Of a stretch of 64,000 nucleotides of DNA, positions 52,006 through 62,498 are shown piece by piece. The DNA lies in the NCBI GenBank assembly GCA_000750105.3, contig JPHH03000019.1, forward strand, positions 372,001 through 436,000, in the 5' to 3' direction. Below the pieces are notes generated by a model, which was not told the DNA's origin, did no database searches, and was given only the letters and a program-made list of their open reading frames with translations. The translations under genes and the position numbers were made by a program. This stretch comes from Tolypocladium sp. Sup5 PDA-1 (taxonomy: Eukaryota > Ascomycota > Sordariomycetes > Hypocreales > Ophiocordycipitaceae). Numbering within the stretch: position 1 is the first letter of the stretch; each line of letters starts with the position of its first letter.

Positions 52006-53571
52006 ATGGACGCCACGACCAGCAAATCGTTCCTCATCGCCGTCGGCGCCATATCCGGCTTCGAGCTCTTCGTCACTGTCGTCAGCTCCCTCAAAAAGAC
52101 GTCCCGACCAGCCGGCGCCCTGCGCTTCCTCGCCCTCGTCCCGTTTGGCATCTACGGCGGCATCTCAATCTCGGGCGCCTTCAAGCAACGATACGACGCG
52201 CATGGCGAGATATCCAAGCAAGGGGCCGTCTGGCTCGGCCAGGCCTTCCACGGCGTCGTCGTCAGTCCCCACGCCGGTCCGAGATATCGCGTGAGGATAT
52301 CACGTAGCTAATGTGTAGCCGGCAGGGACTTGCGTTGGCTGCATGGGCTCTTGTGGGCGCCTTCGTCTTGCATCGCTCGAAAAAGAGCCACTGGCCGTCC
52401 ACGTTTAAGTGGGAGGACGGGCGGCGATCGAGCGCCAGCTTCTACCTCGCCGTCGTGGACGCCTGCTACTTCGTCGCCGTCGCCATCGCGCTCGGCTGCG
52501 GTTCCTCGTTTACGCCGTGGCACTTTAACCAGTGCGACGGCTATGGCATCTACAACTCTTGGCCCATCACTGATGCCGGGCGGGCGGGCGAGTGTCGGCG
52601 GATGGTCACGATCCAGATCATGGCCATTCTCGCCCTGTAAGTGGAATGCCTCCCGTTCAACACCGACACTCGACTAACATCGCCGTATCCAGGCTTATCA
52701 TATCATGCCACATCATCCTGACGCTTCCCCTGCTCGCGCCGCCGGCCCCCGTCCGGGCCCAGCTCTTCCTCATCGCCCGCGCGCTGCGCTTCCGCCGACG
52801 AGCAAACAAGCGCGACGCCGCCTGGCAGGACCCGGAAAAGGCAGCGCTACACGACGCCATCCGGGACGAGAAGGCGTCTCTGGTAGCCATGTTCAGGGAG
52901 GACGCGATAGCGACGTCGCTGGCGAACCACTTGCACTTTGACGACGTCGCCAACGTCTCGCGGACGTCGCGGACGATGCGCGGCGCCGTCTTTCACCCCT
53001 CGCCGGAGCGCGGGGAGCAGCGCTTCAACCTGATTTGTGAGAGCGCCTGCATGGACGGTGCTGGGAAGAGCGAGTGCTGGGCCTGTGCAAAGGTCATGTG
53101 CGATGTGAGCATCCCTAGCCCGTTCCATCGTTGACTTGACTTACATGTTGGCAGGACTGCAAGGTCTGGCGGTACAGGCCCGCCCACCCGCGGACCGAGG
53201 ACCACCTCGCGCACTGCTACGCCATCTGCACGAAATGCTACATCTTGAAGCCCGGCGCGCGCCCGGCGCCCTTCACCGCGACCTGGAACCCGCGCGACCT
53301 GTCCGTCCAGCACAGCGGGTGCCCGAGCCGCAACACGCAGCCGGCGCCGATGGAGGAGCCGGTGCACGTATGTCCGTCGTGCGCGAGGCTCAGCGACGCG
53401 GGCGTCGTGCTCGTGCGGGAGGGCAGGGATGAGGTGAATATGCGGCTGGCGCTGAGCAGGAGGGTCAGGTGTAAGAGGTGCGAGAGGCCGCTGCCGAAGG
53501 GGCGGAGGAGGTGGTGGATTTGCAACAGGGGGGCTCACGAGTGTCACTGGGCGGGACACGAGGCGATGTGA
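52006..53571 (+). CDS. Membrane protein with F-box-like and Cys-rich zinc-binding C-terminus
   Basis: Four exons: 52006-52260, 52326-52636, 52693-53104, 53155-53571 (464 residues), with donors GTCAGT, GTAAGT and GTGAGC and consistent phases. The N-terminal half is an integral membrane region with about five helices (SFLIAVGAISGFELFVTVV, LALVPFGIYGGISIS, LALAAWALVGAFVL, YLAVVDACYFVAVAIALGC, IQIMAILALLIISCHIILTL). Then a charged segment leads to an F-box-like helix pair, LANHLHFDDVANVSRTSRTM. The C-terminus has many paired cysteines: CESAC, CWAC, CDDC, CAICTKC, CPSC, CKRC and a final CNRGAHECHW, a pattern suggesting several zinc ions. Such Cys-rich blocks after an F-box occur in fungal SCF adaptors, but the membrane anchor is unusual. 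A membrane-bound ubiquitin-ligase adaptor is my inference; splice phase supports one protein. Confidence 0.75.
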
Positions 53572-53818
53572 TGGCGGCTCGTGTACTCTTGGTCTGGGCA
53601 TGGAATGAGAGATGGAATATCAGCGTTTACACGGATCATGGCAGCGAGGCGTTGGCTTGGATACAGAATATCTCGTGGCAGTAAACAGTCTAAGCATAGA
53701 ATGAGAGACGGAATACCAGCGTGCACGTGGATCATGGCAGCGAGTTGTTGGCTAAATACAGAATCATGTCGTGGCAGCAAGCAGTCTGGGGATATACAGC
53801 TCGTACTCTATAGGAACA
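53572..53818. other. Convergent spacer with 96-bp tandem duplication
   Basis: Short 3'-3' spacer, most of it occupied by the tandem repeat listed separately. Confidence 0.5.
53592..53783. repeat. Two tandem copies of a 96-bp unit
   Basis: Copies 53592-53687 and 53688-53783 start GTCTGGGCAT and GTCTAAGCAT and share long blocks such as GGATCATGGCAGCGAG. A third copy begins at 53784 (GTCTGGGG). Most differences are transitions. The repeat abuts the 3' end of the Gly/Cys-tail gene. Confidence 0.85.
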
Positions 53819-56682
53819 TCACCCTCCGCAGCCTCCGCATCCTCCGCCGCATCCTCCTCCGCAACCACCACCACCACCACCACCACACCCACCATCACCA
53901 CCATCACCACCACTACAACCACTCGCACACCCCGTGCCGCACGAATCCTGCCCCGACTGACACCCAGCCGCGCACCCAGCCGCAAAGGCACCGCACCCAA
54001 ACCCCCCGCAGCCGCCGCCGCCGCCGCCGCCGCCGCCGTCGAGGACGTCGTTGTCGCCCACGTCCGCCCGCGTCGCCCTCCAGTCGCGCAGCCGCTCGTA
54101 CGCGCCGACGCGCAGCGGGAGCTCGAGGGACGCCCAGTCGGCGACGAAGTACTGGTGGTACGCGCCGCGCTCGAAGTGGTGGCTAAAGGGCTGCGCGCGG
54201 TGGATGCCGCCCAGCTTGAGCCGGTCCTGGCTCTCGTCCTCCTGCTTGTGGATCCAGAGCGTGGCCTCGCGGAAGGGGCCGCAGCGGGCCATGGCGGCGG
54301 CGGCGGTCATGAGCACGTCCTGGGCGAGGAGGACGGTCATGCGGTTGTGGAACCACTCCGTGTCGCTCATGTGGCCGGGCGATAGGGGGTTGACGGCCGA
54401 CGGCGCGCCGTCTTCTGCGTCTATCGTGGCGTTGGGGTTCCGGGGGTACAGCTCCCGGCCGCGGGAGAGATGCAGCGAGATGATGGACCACGAGTCAAAG
54501 GGGAACGCGAGGACGTGCTTCGAGATGTTGCAGTCGCCGCACTTGACGGGATATCGGCAGTACGCCTCTGTGCAGTCCCACGGAAAGACGTCCTGGTAGC
54601 GGTACACCGGGCCTTCAAAGTTGCCCCAGTCGTGCCAGTACTCGGCCAGCGTATCAATCAGGTCCGACTCGTCGTGCCTCCCGTAGCGGAACTTGAGCAG
54701 ATACTCCTCTGTCAGGCCGTTGGGCACGTCAAACTTGGACTTGGCCTTTTGCTTGACGTACGCCCCCGGCCGGCACACGAAGCTCATCAAGTACAGCGGC
54801 GCCACCAGCGGGCTGCCGACCTGGCTATCTGGGATCTCGTGCGGCGCAAAGAGCGAGCCAAACACGTTGCGGTCGATGATGTTGTCGCAGAAGGCCTGGC
54901 AGTTGTTCTTCTGGAAGCTCCAGCGCAGGTCGATCTTGGGGTCGAGGAGCCGGGCGGCGACGTTGGAGATGTACGCCGTGACCCGCGGCGCGAGGTATGC
55001 CTTGAGCCTGTCGACCAGCCGGTTGATGCTCTGGTCAAGGAACGCCGCCTTTTCGGCTGCGGTTACGCCCTCGTCGACCAGCTCCTGGCTCTCTTTGATG
55101 AAGGCTTCGATCACGTCGCGCTCGGCCTGTTCGTCGAAGAGCGTGCAGAACGCGCCGCCGACGACCTGCTTCATCATGGCCTTGTATCGCTTTGCCGTTG
55201 GGGGGCGGTGCTGGTAGTACAGGTTGCGCTCGGTCCGTCCGGTGAGCAAGAGACTGTAGTCGTTCTCGACGGAACAGTCACGGAGGACCTGCAGCTGTGG
55301 GGGGTTGCGAGTAGTGATGAGCACTCCTCCGTATGTGCTAGGGGGAAGCGTAAGCCAGGGCGTCATCGAGCATCGTGAAGGGAGATCTCGACTCACTTTT
55401 CTACCCCATTCTCAATCACCAGCGGTCCAATACGCAGGGCCATGTGAACGTTGCCATACGGATACCTTTCCGCGATGGACCGTACAAAAAAGGGGATATC
55501 CTCTGGCGAGTCCGTCGTGACACCATACGAAGACCCAAACTCTGGAACCGACGAGGTGTTGATGTTCCCGAGCTTGGCCGGCCGCCGGCTCTCAAGATAC
55601 TCCCTCATCGCCAGAGTCTCGTCGCGACGCACAGCCTCCAGCGTCGTCTCCCTGTCGGCCTTGATGCGCGTCGCCGCGTACTTGGCCTCGGCCACCATGT
55701 CCGTCAGCTCAAACAGGCCACAGTTGACCTTGCCAATGCCGCCCTTGACGTGCGGCTTGCCCAGCTCGTCCCGCAGCGGCCACAGCGCCGCCAGCTTCCC
55801 CTGGGCATCCCTCCGCCGCACGGCGCTGCAGTGGCACACGTGCCGGCTGACCTCGGGCGTCATCGCCGTCGGCAGGCAGCACGACTTGTACTCCTTGGCG
55901 AACTCCTTGTGCCCGTAGTGGCCGTCGCGGTAGCAGCCTTCGCAGATGGCCTGGTCCCGGTCCCGGACGCTCCTGAACGTCGACCCGCGGATGATGGCGC
56001 TGCACTCGACGCAGCGCAGCGGCCGGAAGACGGGCATGTTTGTGTCATCCAGCGACGAGACGACTACCTGCGGAGGCGCGGGACGCCGCCAGAAGGTGAG
56101 GAACCTTTCCGGCTCGCGGTACTCGATGACCTTGTCCATGTCGAGGAACTGCGCCGCCTGCAGCAGCATCCGCGCGCGCCGGTACAGCACGTCGTCGACC
56201 TCGCGGCTGGCGAGCCGCTCGCGCACCTCCTCCCGGATCTTGTTGCTCTTCAGCTCGGCAAACAGATCCCAGCCGCGGTCCTCGAGGGCTTCCTCGTACG
56301 TCGGCAGGCCGTTCTTGGCGCGCTTGGCCTCGGCCTGCTCGGCGCGCTTGGTCTGGCGCTGCGAGAAGCGGCGCGAGCTGTGGCTGACCTGGTCGAGGAA
56401 GGTGTCGTAGCCGTGGATGAAGCCGTGGGCCGGCGTCTCGTCGCGGAGGCGCGCGTCGGCCAGGTCGCGCCGCTGCTGCCACTTGCGCAGCGTGAGCAGC
56501 AGGTGAGGCAGCTCCTTCTTGACGCCGGCCCAGTAGAGGTGCAGCATCTGCTGCTCGAGGTGTGCGGCCGCTGGGCCGATGGGGGTGCGCGGGATGGGCG
56601 GCGCGTCGGTGACATGGCTGCCGCTGGTGGACGAGTCGCCGAACTTGGATCCGGGGAGCAGGAGGGAGACGAGGTTGACCAT
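53819..56682 (-). CDS. Uncharacterised zinc-binding protein with Gly/Cys-rich tail (934 aa)
   Basis: Two exons on the minus strand, 56682-55397 and 55337-53819. The 59-base intron starts GTGAGT and ends CTAG, and joins IENGVE-NTYGGVLITT in phase. The first ATG of the frame is at 56682; an upstream extension lacks an ATG. N-terminal about 200 residues are helical and basic. A zinc-finger-like block follows: CVECSAIIRGSTFRSVRDRD, then CEGCYRDGHYGHKEFAKEY and CCLPTA, with later CHCS. The rest is a large soluble region (PEDIPFFVRSIAERYPYG, TGRTERNLYYQHRPPTAKRY, WSIISLHLSRGREL). The last about 72 residues are almost only Gly and Cys with CGGGCGGGCGG endings, resembling tails of GRDP-type or metal-binding proteins. 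I do not recognise the family. A large enzyme-like or scaffold protein with a metal-binding tail is the most that can be said. Confidence 0.7.
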
Positions 56683-57584
56683 CTTATCGGCGGTCGGCGT
56701 GCTGTGCTGGTGTTGCAAACTTGCAAACCGTCACCAACTGAGGGCGGAGTATTGACTGATGGAAGCAGCTCCATCTCGTCCATCGCCATGGTCGAGATAA
56801 ATGCTGGCGGTTCATCAAGAACAACAAACCACAGCTGCAGCCAGCGCTATCGTTCCGCACTCGACATGGGTGTCACTGGTCCCAAGTAGATGCGTTTCGT
56901 TCAGCCCTGGCTGTGGCTTCGATGCGCCTGCAGGGCTTCGGACCAGACTCAAACAGCAGGGTCCAGCAATGAAGTCATGGGACCTAGATTCGGAGGGGCC
57001 GAGGCCAAGAAGCCCCCGGAAACGCCTGGGGCCGTCCAGATGTGTAAGCCAGAAGAGGAAATCCATTCGAGTTGAGCCGCACGCCCTGAAGCTAACCCAA
57101 TCTGCCCGCAGCCCACGGTTATCGGCTCCCTTGCAGCCTCACTTTATGTACGCCTCGGGGCACGGCTGATGTATGCACGTGGCACATGTGCGCCACTTCG
57201 TCCAAATGGCAGACCGATGCGGCTCCGGACTCGGAGGTTCCAATGCCAAGGCAGATTCATGCGCAGGATGTCCAGGCTTTCGGACGTGATGTGATGTGTT
57301 GCCCTGGGGCAACCCCTGGTTTTTGACAGGGATGGGACTCCCGGGACACTATTAGGCCTCCCTGTGTAGCCCGTGATTTCTACCTACCGGTCAAGAGCCT
57401 GTTGCAGCTGCAACAACTGTCAAGGCACTATCAAATGTCTGCCTCTGTTGAAAGTGCCAACTGCGGTTGGCTTGCATTGATATCTGTTGGTCTTTAAAAT
57501 ACTGTTTGAGCGCAATTGCTATTAGATACGGAGTATTCGTACCTCATACACAGCTGCCCGCCTGCTAAAAGATCCCGCCTGCAA
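56683..57584. other. Spacer upstream of the Gly/Cys-tail gene
   Basis: No gene supported. A TACGGAGTA motif is at 57527-57535, close to the 3' end of the Zn2Cys6 gene. Otherwise unremarkable. Confidence 0.4.
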
Positions 57585-59598
57585 CTATGTAGACACATTG
57601 TATTCGCCAACAACATCTCCAATCCTGGCCCGCCTGCTAGTTCTCTCTTGCCAAGTGATTGTCTGTTCCAACTTCTCCGTGCTTTTCTTCACATGAGCAC
57701 CCCATGAACTCAGCTCCTTCATAGAGTCCACAATCCAGTCTTGGTACACCTCGTCGACGGTCTCTGTTCCAGCAATAAACAATGGAAGCGGCCAGATGGT
57801 AGAACGAGGAGTTCGAAGATGTTGTGCTTTTCGGAGTACTCTCGCGATACGGACAATCCCAGCCGCTGCCGCCTGGGCTTCCTGGTCTGTCCGCACTGCC
57901 GGGTTGATCGCGCGACTGAACACGATAACTGCGCAGAACCGAAGGGCTTCGACCGTGAGGATGTGAAACGTAGTGCTATCAACGTTTCGAGCATGGCTGG
58001 GCTTCGATAGAGTGTACGGAAAAGCCAGCTCACACTCCTGGGAGATGATATTCCATAAGCAATAGATCGGCTGTGGGGGACCGCCACCCTTCATGCTCGA
58101 AGAGAGCAGACGGGAGGGAATGATAAAAGTAGAGTAAAATAGAAAATAAAAAACTCACCGCTTGTAACCTCCTGAGATCTGCGCGCAATGCTTCCACCTT
58201 GGCCGCGCGAAGTTCCTGCAACAAATCGTCTCTCTCATCCCGGCGCATCTCGTTCTTCGCATCCCAAGTCTCAAAACGCCTCACTTTAGCCAGGTAGTAC
58301 ATTAGGTCATCATATTTTGTGCGGCATCGCTCTTTCCGTAGATCCTCTTCGTTCTCCTCCTGGGGCAGGTCCTTCCCAAAACACTCGCGCAAGACGGACT
58401 TGTCCGTTCGGAGGCGACGGAGGAGAGGGACCGCCTTCGATTCCATGAGTATGGTGAGGAGGTCACTTTCGGCCCCAAGACTCAAAGTCTTCTCCCCTGC
58501 CAGGAACAAGTACCTCAGTTCCAAAAAGGCGAGCCAAATCACGATCCGGGACTCCAGAGGCCCCGGCGTGGTTCCCTCCGCCCAATGACGCCGGAAGATG
58601 AGCTTGGTCTCGTGAACTCGATTCGAGAAGGAGGAGAAATCCCCCGTCATAAGATCATAATGACAGAGGAAAAATGTGCTTGAGATGTAGAGCGATAGTT
58701 GGTCGGAATTGTTGACGGCGCGCCATACCGAGAACCTGGAAGAACAGCTCCCACAGAGCTTGTCCGATAGTTTTTTAACGGCGACAGATGCAGCCGCGTA
58801 GTGCGCCGCACTGGATGATTCGGAGCTGGCATTTGATTGCGAAAGATAGGCATATGTCCAGCCCAGGATTGCATGGCAGAGAGGAGAGTTCGGAATTGCC
58901 TGTGCGGAGTTGACGAGATAGTGGAAACAACTCCATATAGATTCCTTGGTAGAGAGCCATTCTGGCACGCGACGCATGGCCTGATTCCCAGCGAGGCTGA
59001 TGCTCAGAGTTCGATCCCCAAAGGCCGTCACCGTTCCTACAAGCAGTGGATCAGACGAGATGCTCGTCTCTCCATCAGCATCGCCGGGCCCGAAAATAAC
59101 CGGCCACAGAGCAGCCCCATCGGCATTAAACAGAGTATCGGGAAAGAGCTGTGCGTTGAAGTCCGCGGGTGAGGTCTCAGTCGCGAGGTCACATAATACG
59201 TAATCCAACATGTTGAAGGACTCCATGGCTTCGGCGGCGTCCTGTTGATTCCGGAAATCTCGGCTGCTGTCTGGGATGTCATCTCTACTCGGGAATGCGC
59301 TGACGGGGGTTTTCCCCATGCAATTGTTTTGATCTGCCGGGGGTGAAGTAGAAGACATAGATTCGCCTTGATCGGCCTCATGCGCAGGGTCGATGCCTTG
59401 TCTGACGCCGGACGTTGTCCATGACTTGAAATTCTGATGGAAGGAGGGAATGCAGAAGAGAGCGAGGCGTCGGCAAGGCTCGCAAGGGGTCGAGCAGGAG
59501 CTGCACTTGACTTTGCGCCGACGGCATGTCAAACAGCCCGCCACGGAGCGAGTGGACCTTGCCTGATGGCCATTTGAGGCGGGTAAGCCCTTTGGCAT
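57585..59598 (-). CDS. Zn(II)2Cys6 transcription factor next to the C45 gene
   Basis: Two exons on the minus strand: 59598-58159 and 58070-57585, about 641 residues. The donor GTGAGT after GCG is clear. The acceptor is less certain: CACAG before CCGATC was chosen, but CCCAG at about 58040 also keeps phase, so residues 481-494 are provisional. The ATG at 59598 (MPKGLPASNG) is chosen because the cluster follows directly; an upstream ATG at 59751 would add a Cys-containing 51 residues with no evident role. The zinc cluster is C22, C25, C32, C39, C42, C49 (CX2CX6CX6CX2CX6C), with an extra Cys in its loop. The remainder resembles the fungal-type regulatory domain (WSCFHYLVNSAQAIPNSPLC, TFFLCHYDLMTGDF). 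It is 678 bases upstream of the C45 gene, same strand, and may regulate it. Confidence 0.83.
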
Positions 59599-60276
59599 TA
59601 TTTTGGAAAGGATGTAATACGCGGAGCAATCAATGTGATGGAAGGGATTCGATGAGAAATCCACCTCGAGGAACCATCTAAGTGAAGGGGATGAGGTAAT
59701 GTTCGTGCCGCAACCATGAATCTGAGAGCGATTGGAATGGATTTTATTCACTCAATTGCCCTCCCAGGAGGGCCTCGAAGAATCTAAGCCATTACCTATC
59801 AGTCCCGCAGGGTACATTGCTCGTTGGCCCGGGTGAGGTAAAAGATAGTTCAGGCAATGATTGACGGTCACCCGATGTCGGATTGCGGGGAAGCTGGTAA
59901 GCTTAGTAACTTGGTTAATTAAGGTACTTGGCTGCTACTTTCACAGCGACGAGTCAGACTGAGAGGACCCTGATCGGCTACTACTTCCAGAAAAATGAGT
60001 CCGATGTCCCCCGACTCTACGGAGTAATCTTCCAGGACCCATGGATCTTTTTGTGATTAATACTATGCAGCAACAAGGCAAATGCCAATATCAACATAAC
60101 CGAGTCTGACAGAACCACAGAGTACGGCCGCTTATGTCAATCACCGAAAGGCAATTTGAAAGTCAAAGTCACCATGCCTATTGTGTTCGATTCGCTATGG
60201 ATTGAATTTGAAGAGGTAGTTGTACTGTGATATTACCGCATCTTGTTCAAAATTCCCAAGGTTACGTACGTAAATT
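59599..60276. other. Spacer between C45 and Zn2Cys6 genes
   Basis: 3' flank of the C45 gene and 5' flank of the regulator. TACGGAGTA at 60018-60026. No coding content recognised. Confidence 0.4.
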
Positions 60277-61707
60277 CTATGGTCGTTCTGGTCGAGCACC
60301 TGTACCCGTCAGCGTCCGAATCCCCAGCTGATTTCCCAGCCGGCCTTCCAGCTTGAATGTCTGAAAAGCACCCTGACACGGAGGCCCTTTACAAACCGTA
60401 ACCTCCCTTTTGGTCAAGTTGTATATTACACACGCCACAGTGGCTGAGTTGCCACGGAAGGGGTAGCCGGGAAGGTGCCCGATGACGGCATCGACTGGGC
60501 TGCGGTCGGGATGGACGCAAAGGCTCTCGGGAAAGCTCAGGTGGTCGGACAGGGCAGAAATAAGCCGCTCGGGTCGGAGCAGCTTGCTCTGCGCCTGTGG
60601 CCGGACCAATGCCTCGAAGCGTTGCTGCCGGAACCAGCTGCTTCCCCCAGGATAACGACATTGTACGCCAGCCGAGGCCGGGCTGACGAAGTGATTGGCG
60701 TGCACCAAGTAGTTGTCGTCAATTTGGCGATACACCTTGTTGATCCGATGAGGCGTGACTTCGAGGCAGAGGCCGAAACCCTCTGCGGTACTGACGGTTA
60801 AGTTGTTGGAAACATGGCGGGGGAAGTTGTACGCGGCCGTCATGGCCTCGGCGAGATGGTTGCTCTCGAGAATCATGCGGCGCAGCATGCCGATGGGGAG
60901 CTTCCTTTGCAGAGCCTGGCCGTGGATGATGCCCTGGCCGTCCACGTACGGGACCGGAACAAAGTCGTCGGTGCTCATGAGGGAGTTCGCCGCCACCCCC
61001 ATGCCGGCCGAGTTCATTCCGGAGCGCCCCAGCTGCCCGGCCTCGGTGACGAGGAACATGGACGGCTTGTTCTCGAACGGATCGGGGTGGACCTCGAGGT
61101 AAATGACACAGTCCTCCTCCCACAGCCTAGCGGACATGTCCCAGTTTTGCGCGACGAGACAGTCGCCATCTGGAGTCGCCTCGCTGAGGAAGAACGCGCT
61201 GGTGCACTCGTTCGCATCGTCATCAGCCTCTCGGGCAACGGCGGCGTCGTTCATGCCACCCCCGGTTGCTGGCGTCGACATGTCAGTCCTCACTGGCAGC
61301 GGCACGGGCCTGCTTCCCGGCTCGTCACCTAGTCGGGCGAGATCGTAGCGCGAGTTCAGCAACACAACGTCCTGCAGAGACACGCCGGCGCCATCGGCGA
61401 TGCCTTGCATTTCTTGGTAGCCACTGGGGTAGTAGTCCTGCAGCGCGGGGATGTAGACGTTGTCGATGATGGTGTTCATCAGCTCACTGGGATGGCATTT
61501 ACGCAGTTAGCGATTTACCGATGGTACAAGTCGTTACAAGGCTTACTTGGAGGATGCAAGCTTCCCCGGTCGGCGATAGTATTCCACATTGGCCTGGACC
61601 TTCGAGCGCGCCTGTCGCCCGTGGCTCAGCCCACGATCGTACGGTAGGCCTCTCACAACCACATGTTGATAGGTTGAAGCGTTGGTCGAGGAATCTTGGA
61701 GACGCAT
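60277..61707 (-). CDS. Peptidase C45 / acyl-CoA:6-APA acyltransferase-like Ntn hydrolase
   Basis: Two exons on the minus strand, 61707-61547 and 61486-60277 (456 residues). The intron begins GTAAGC, has a CTAAC branch and CAG acceptor, and joins LASS-NELMNTII. Exon 1 holds the family opening VVVRGLPYDRGLSHGRQAR. Exon 2 continues with QEMQGIADGAGVSLQDVVLLNSRYDLA, then the nucleophile segment ECTSAFF with C148, the self-processing Cys of this N-terminal-nucleophile family, and AQNWDMSARLW. Compared with penicillin-biosynthetic acyltransferase, about 30 extra residues (Ser/Pro/Ala/Asp) lie between LARL and the nucleophile. Family members transfer or hydrolyse acyl groups on amines, such as 6-aminopenicillanate or beta-alanyl-dopamine. 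The substrate here is unknown. Neighbours are a Zn2Cys6 regulator and an MFS carrier. Confidence 0.88.
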
Positions 61708-62000
61708 GATTACATGTATGCAGGAGCTGCATGTAAAGGTTCTCGAGCTCACGGGGACGCGCAAGTGCAACTGGTAATGAAGGTGAGGCGGGAGGTGGAC
61801 GTTGTGTCACTTGGATGCGTTGGTGCCAGAGATTCCTGGGAATACGAAAAAGGAAGAGGGCGTGGGCGCTTTTTGAATCCATGGAACTGAGAATCTCAAC
61901 ATGATGGAATACTCGGTTCCTCACCCCGATCATCGATATCATCGTGTCAGCAGCTAGGTAGCAACGTGTACCAAAGAGGCCATGGTGAAGTTACTCAAAC

Positions 62001-62039
62001 AGCTCCCTCGCCAATACTTCCCAAAATGGCCAAGTTGCC
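62001..62039. repeat. 39-base direct repeat, copy 1
   Basis: Shares CGCCAATA-TTCCCAAAATGG-CAAGTTGC with the copy at 62218-62256, with 5 mismatches over 39 bases. Confidence 0.75.
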
Positions 62040-62217
62040 GTTGGCGGAATCCGGGGTGAGAAGCCGGAAGCTCCACCTCGTTGCCGGACCGTGATGTGGG
62101 GACTGCCCGTTCGGGATCTATTGGCGAGCACCCCGCGCATTGGTTCCCTATCTTGTCATGTCCATTGCCCTTTTTCTTGCGTACAAGCGAAAGCAGTGAC
62201 CAACAGGCCACCCAAAT

Positions 62218-62256
62218 ATCTCCATCGCCAATATTTCCCAAAATGGTCAAGTTGCA
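62218..62256. repeat. 39-base direct repeat, copy 2
   Basis: Second copy of the unit at 62001-62039, 217 bases further on in the same orientation. Confidence 0.75.
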
Positions 62257-62498
62257 GACCGGACTCGCGAGCTACAGGGACGAGGTCGGAGGTTCTACCA
62301 AGTACTCCGCTGAGTCGCTGACAGCCCCTCGTTCAACTACGCGCACTGTGAGCGGTCATGGCTCAGGTTGCCGGACGGCTACATGTATTTCAACTCTTAT
62401 CCGCTCCGCCAATTTCATTGCGTTTGCCGATTCCTTTCCACTTGCTGGTCAGGAGTAATAAACGCTTCATGCTCCATCGCCACTTCAACACCGGAGTC

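Larger units (their letters stand above)
61708..62498. promoter_or_regulatory. Divergent promoter region, C45 and MFS genes, with direct repeats
   Basis: Shared upstream region of the C45 gene (minus) and the MFS gene (plus). Two similar 39-base sequences at 62001-62039 and 62218-62256 could be regulatory half-sites or a duplication. No gene supported inside. Confidence 0.5.

Noticed and set aside
55338..55396. Two separate minus-strand genes at 53819-55396 and 55393-56718
   Set aside because: A 59-base intron with consensus ends joins them in phase, and the downstream frame has no good independent start.
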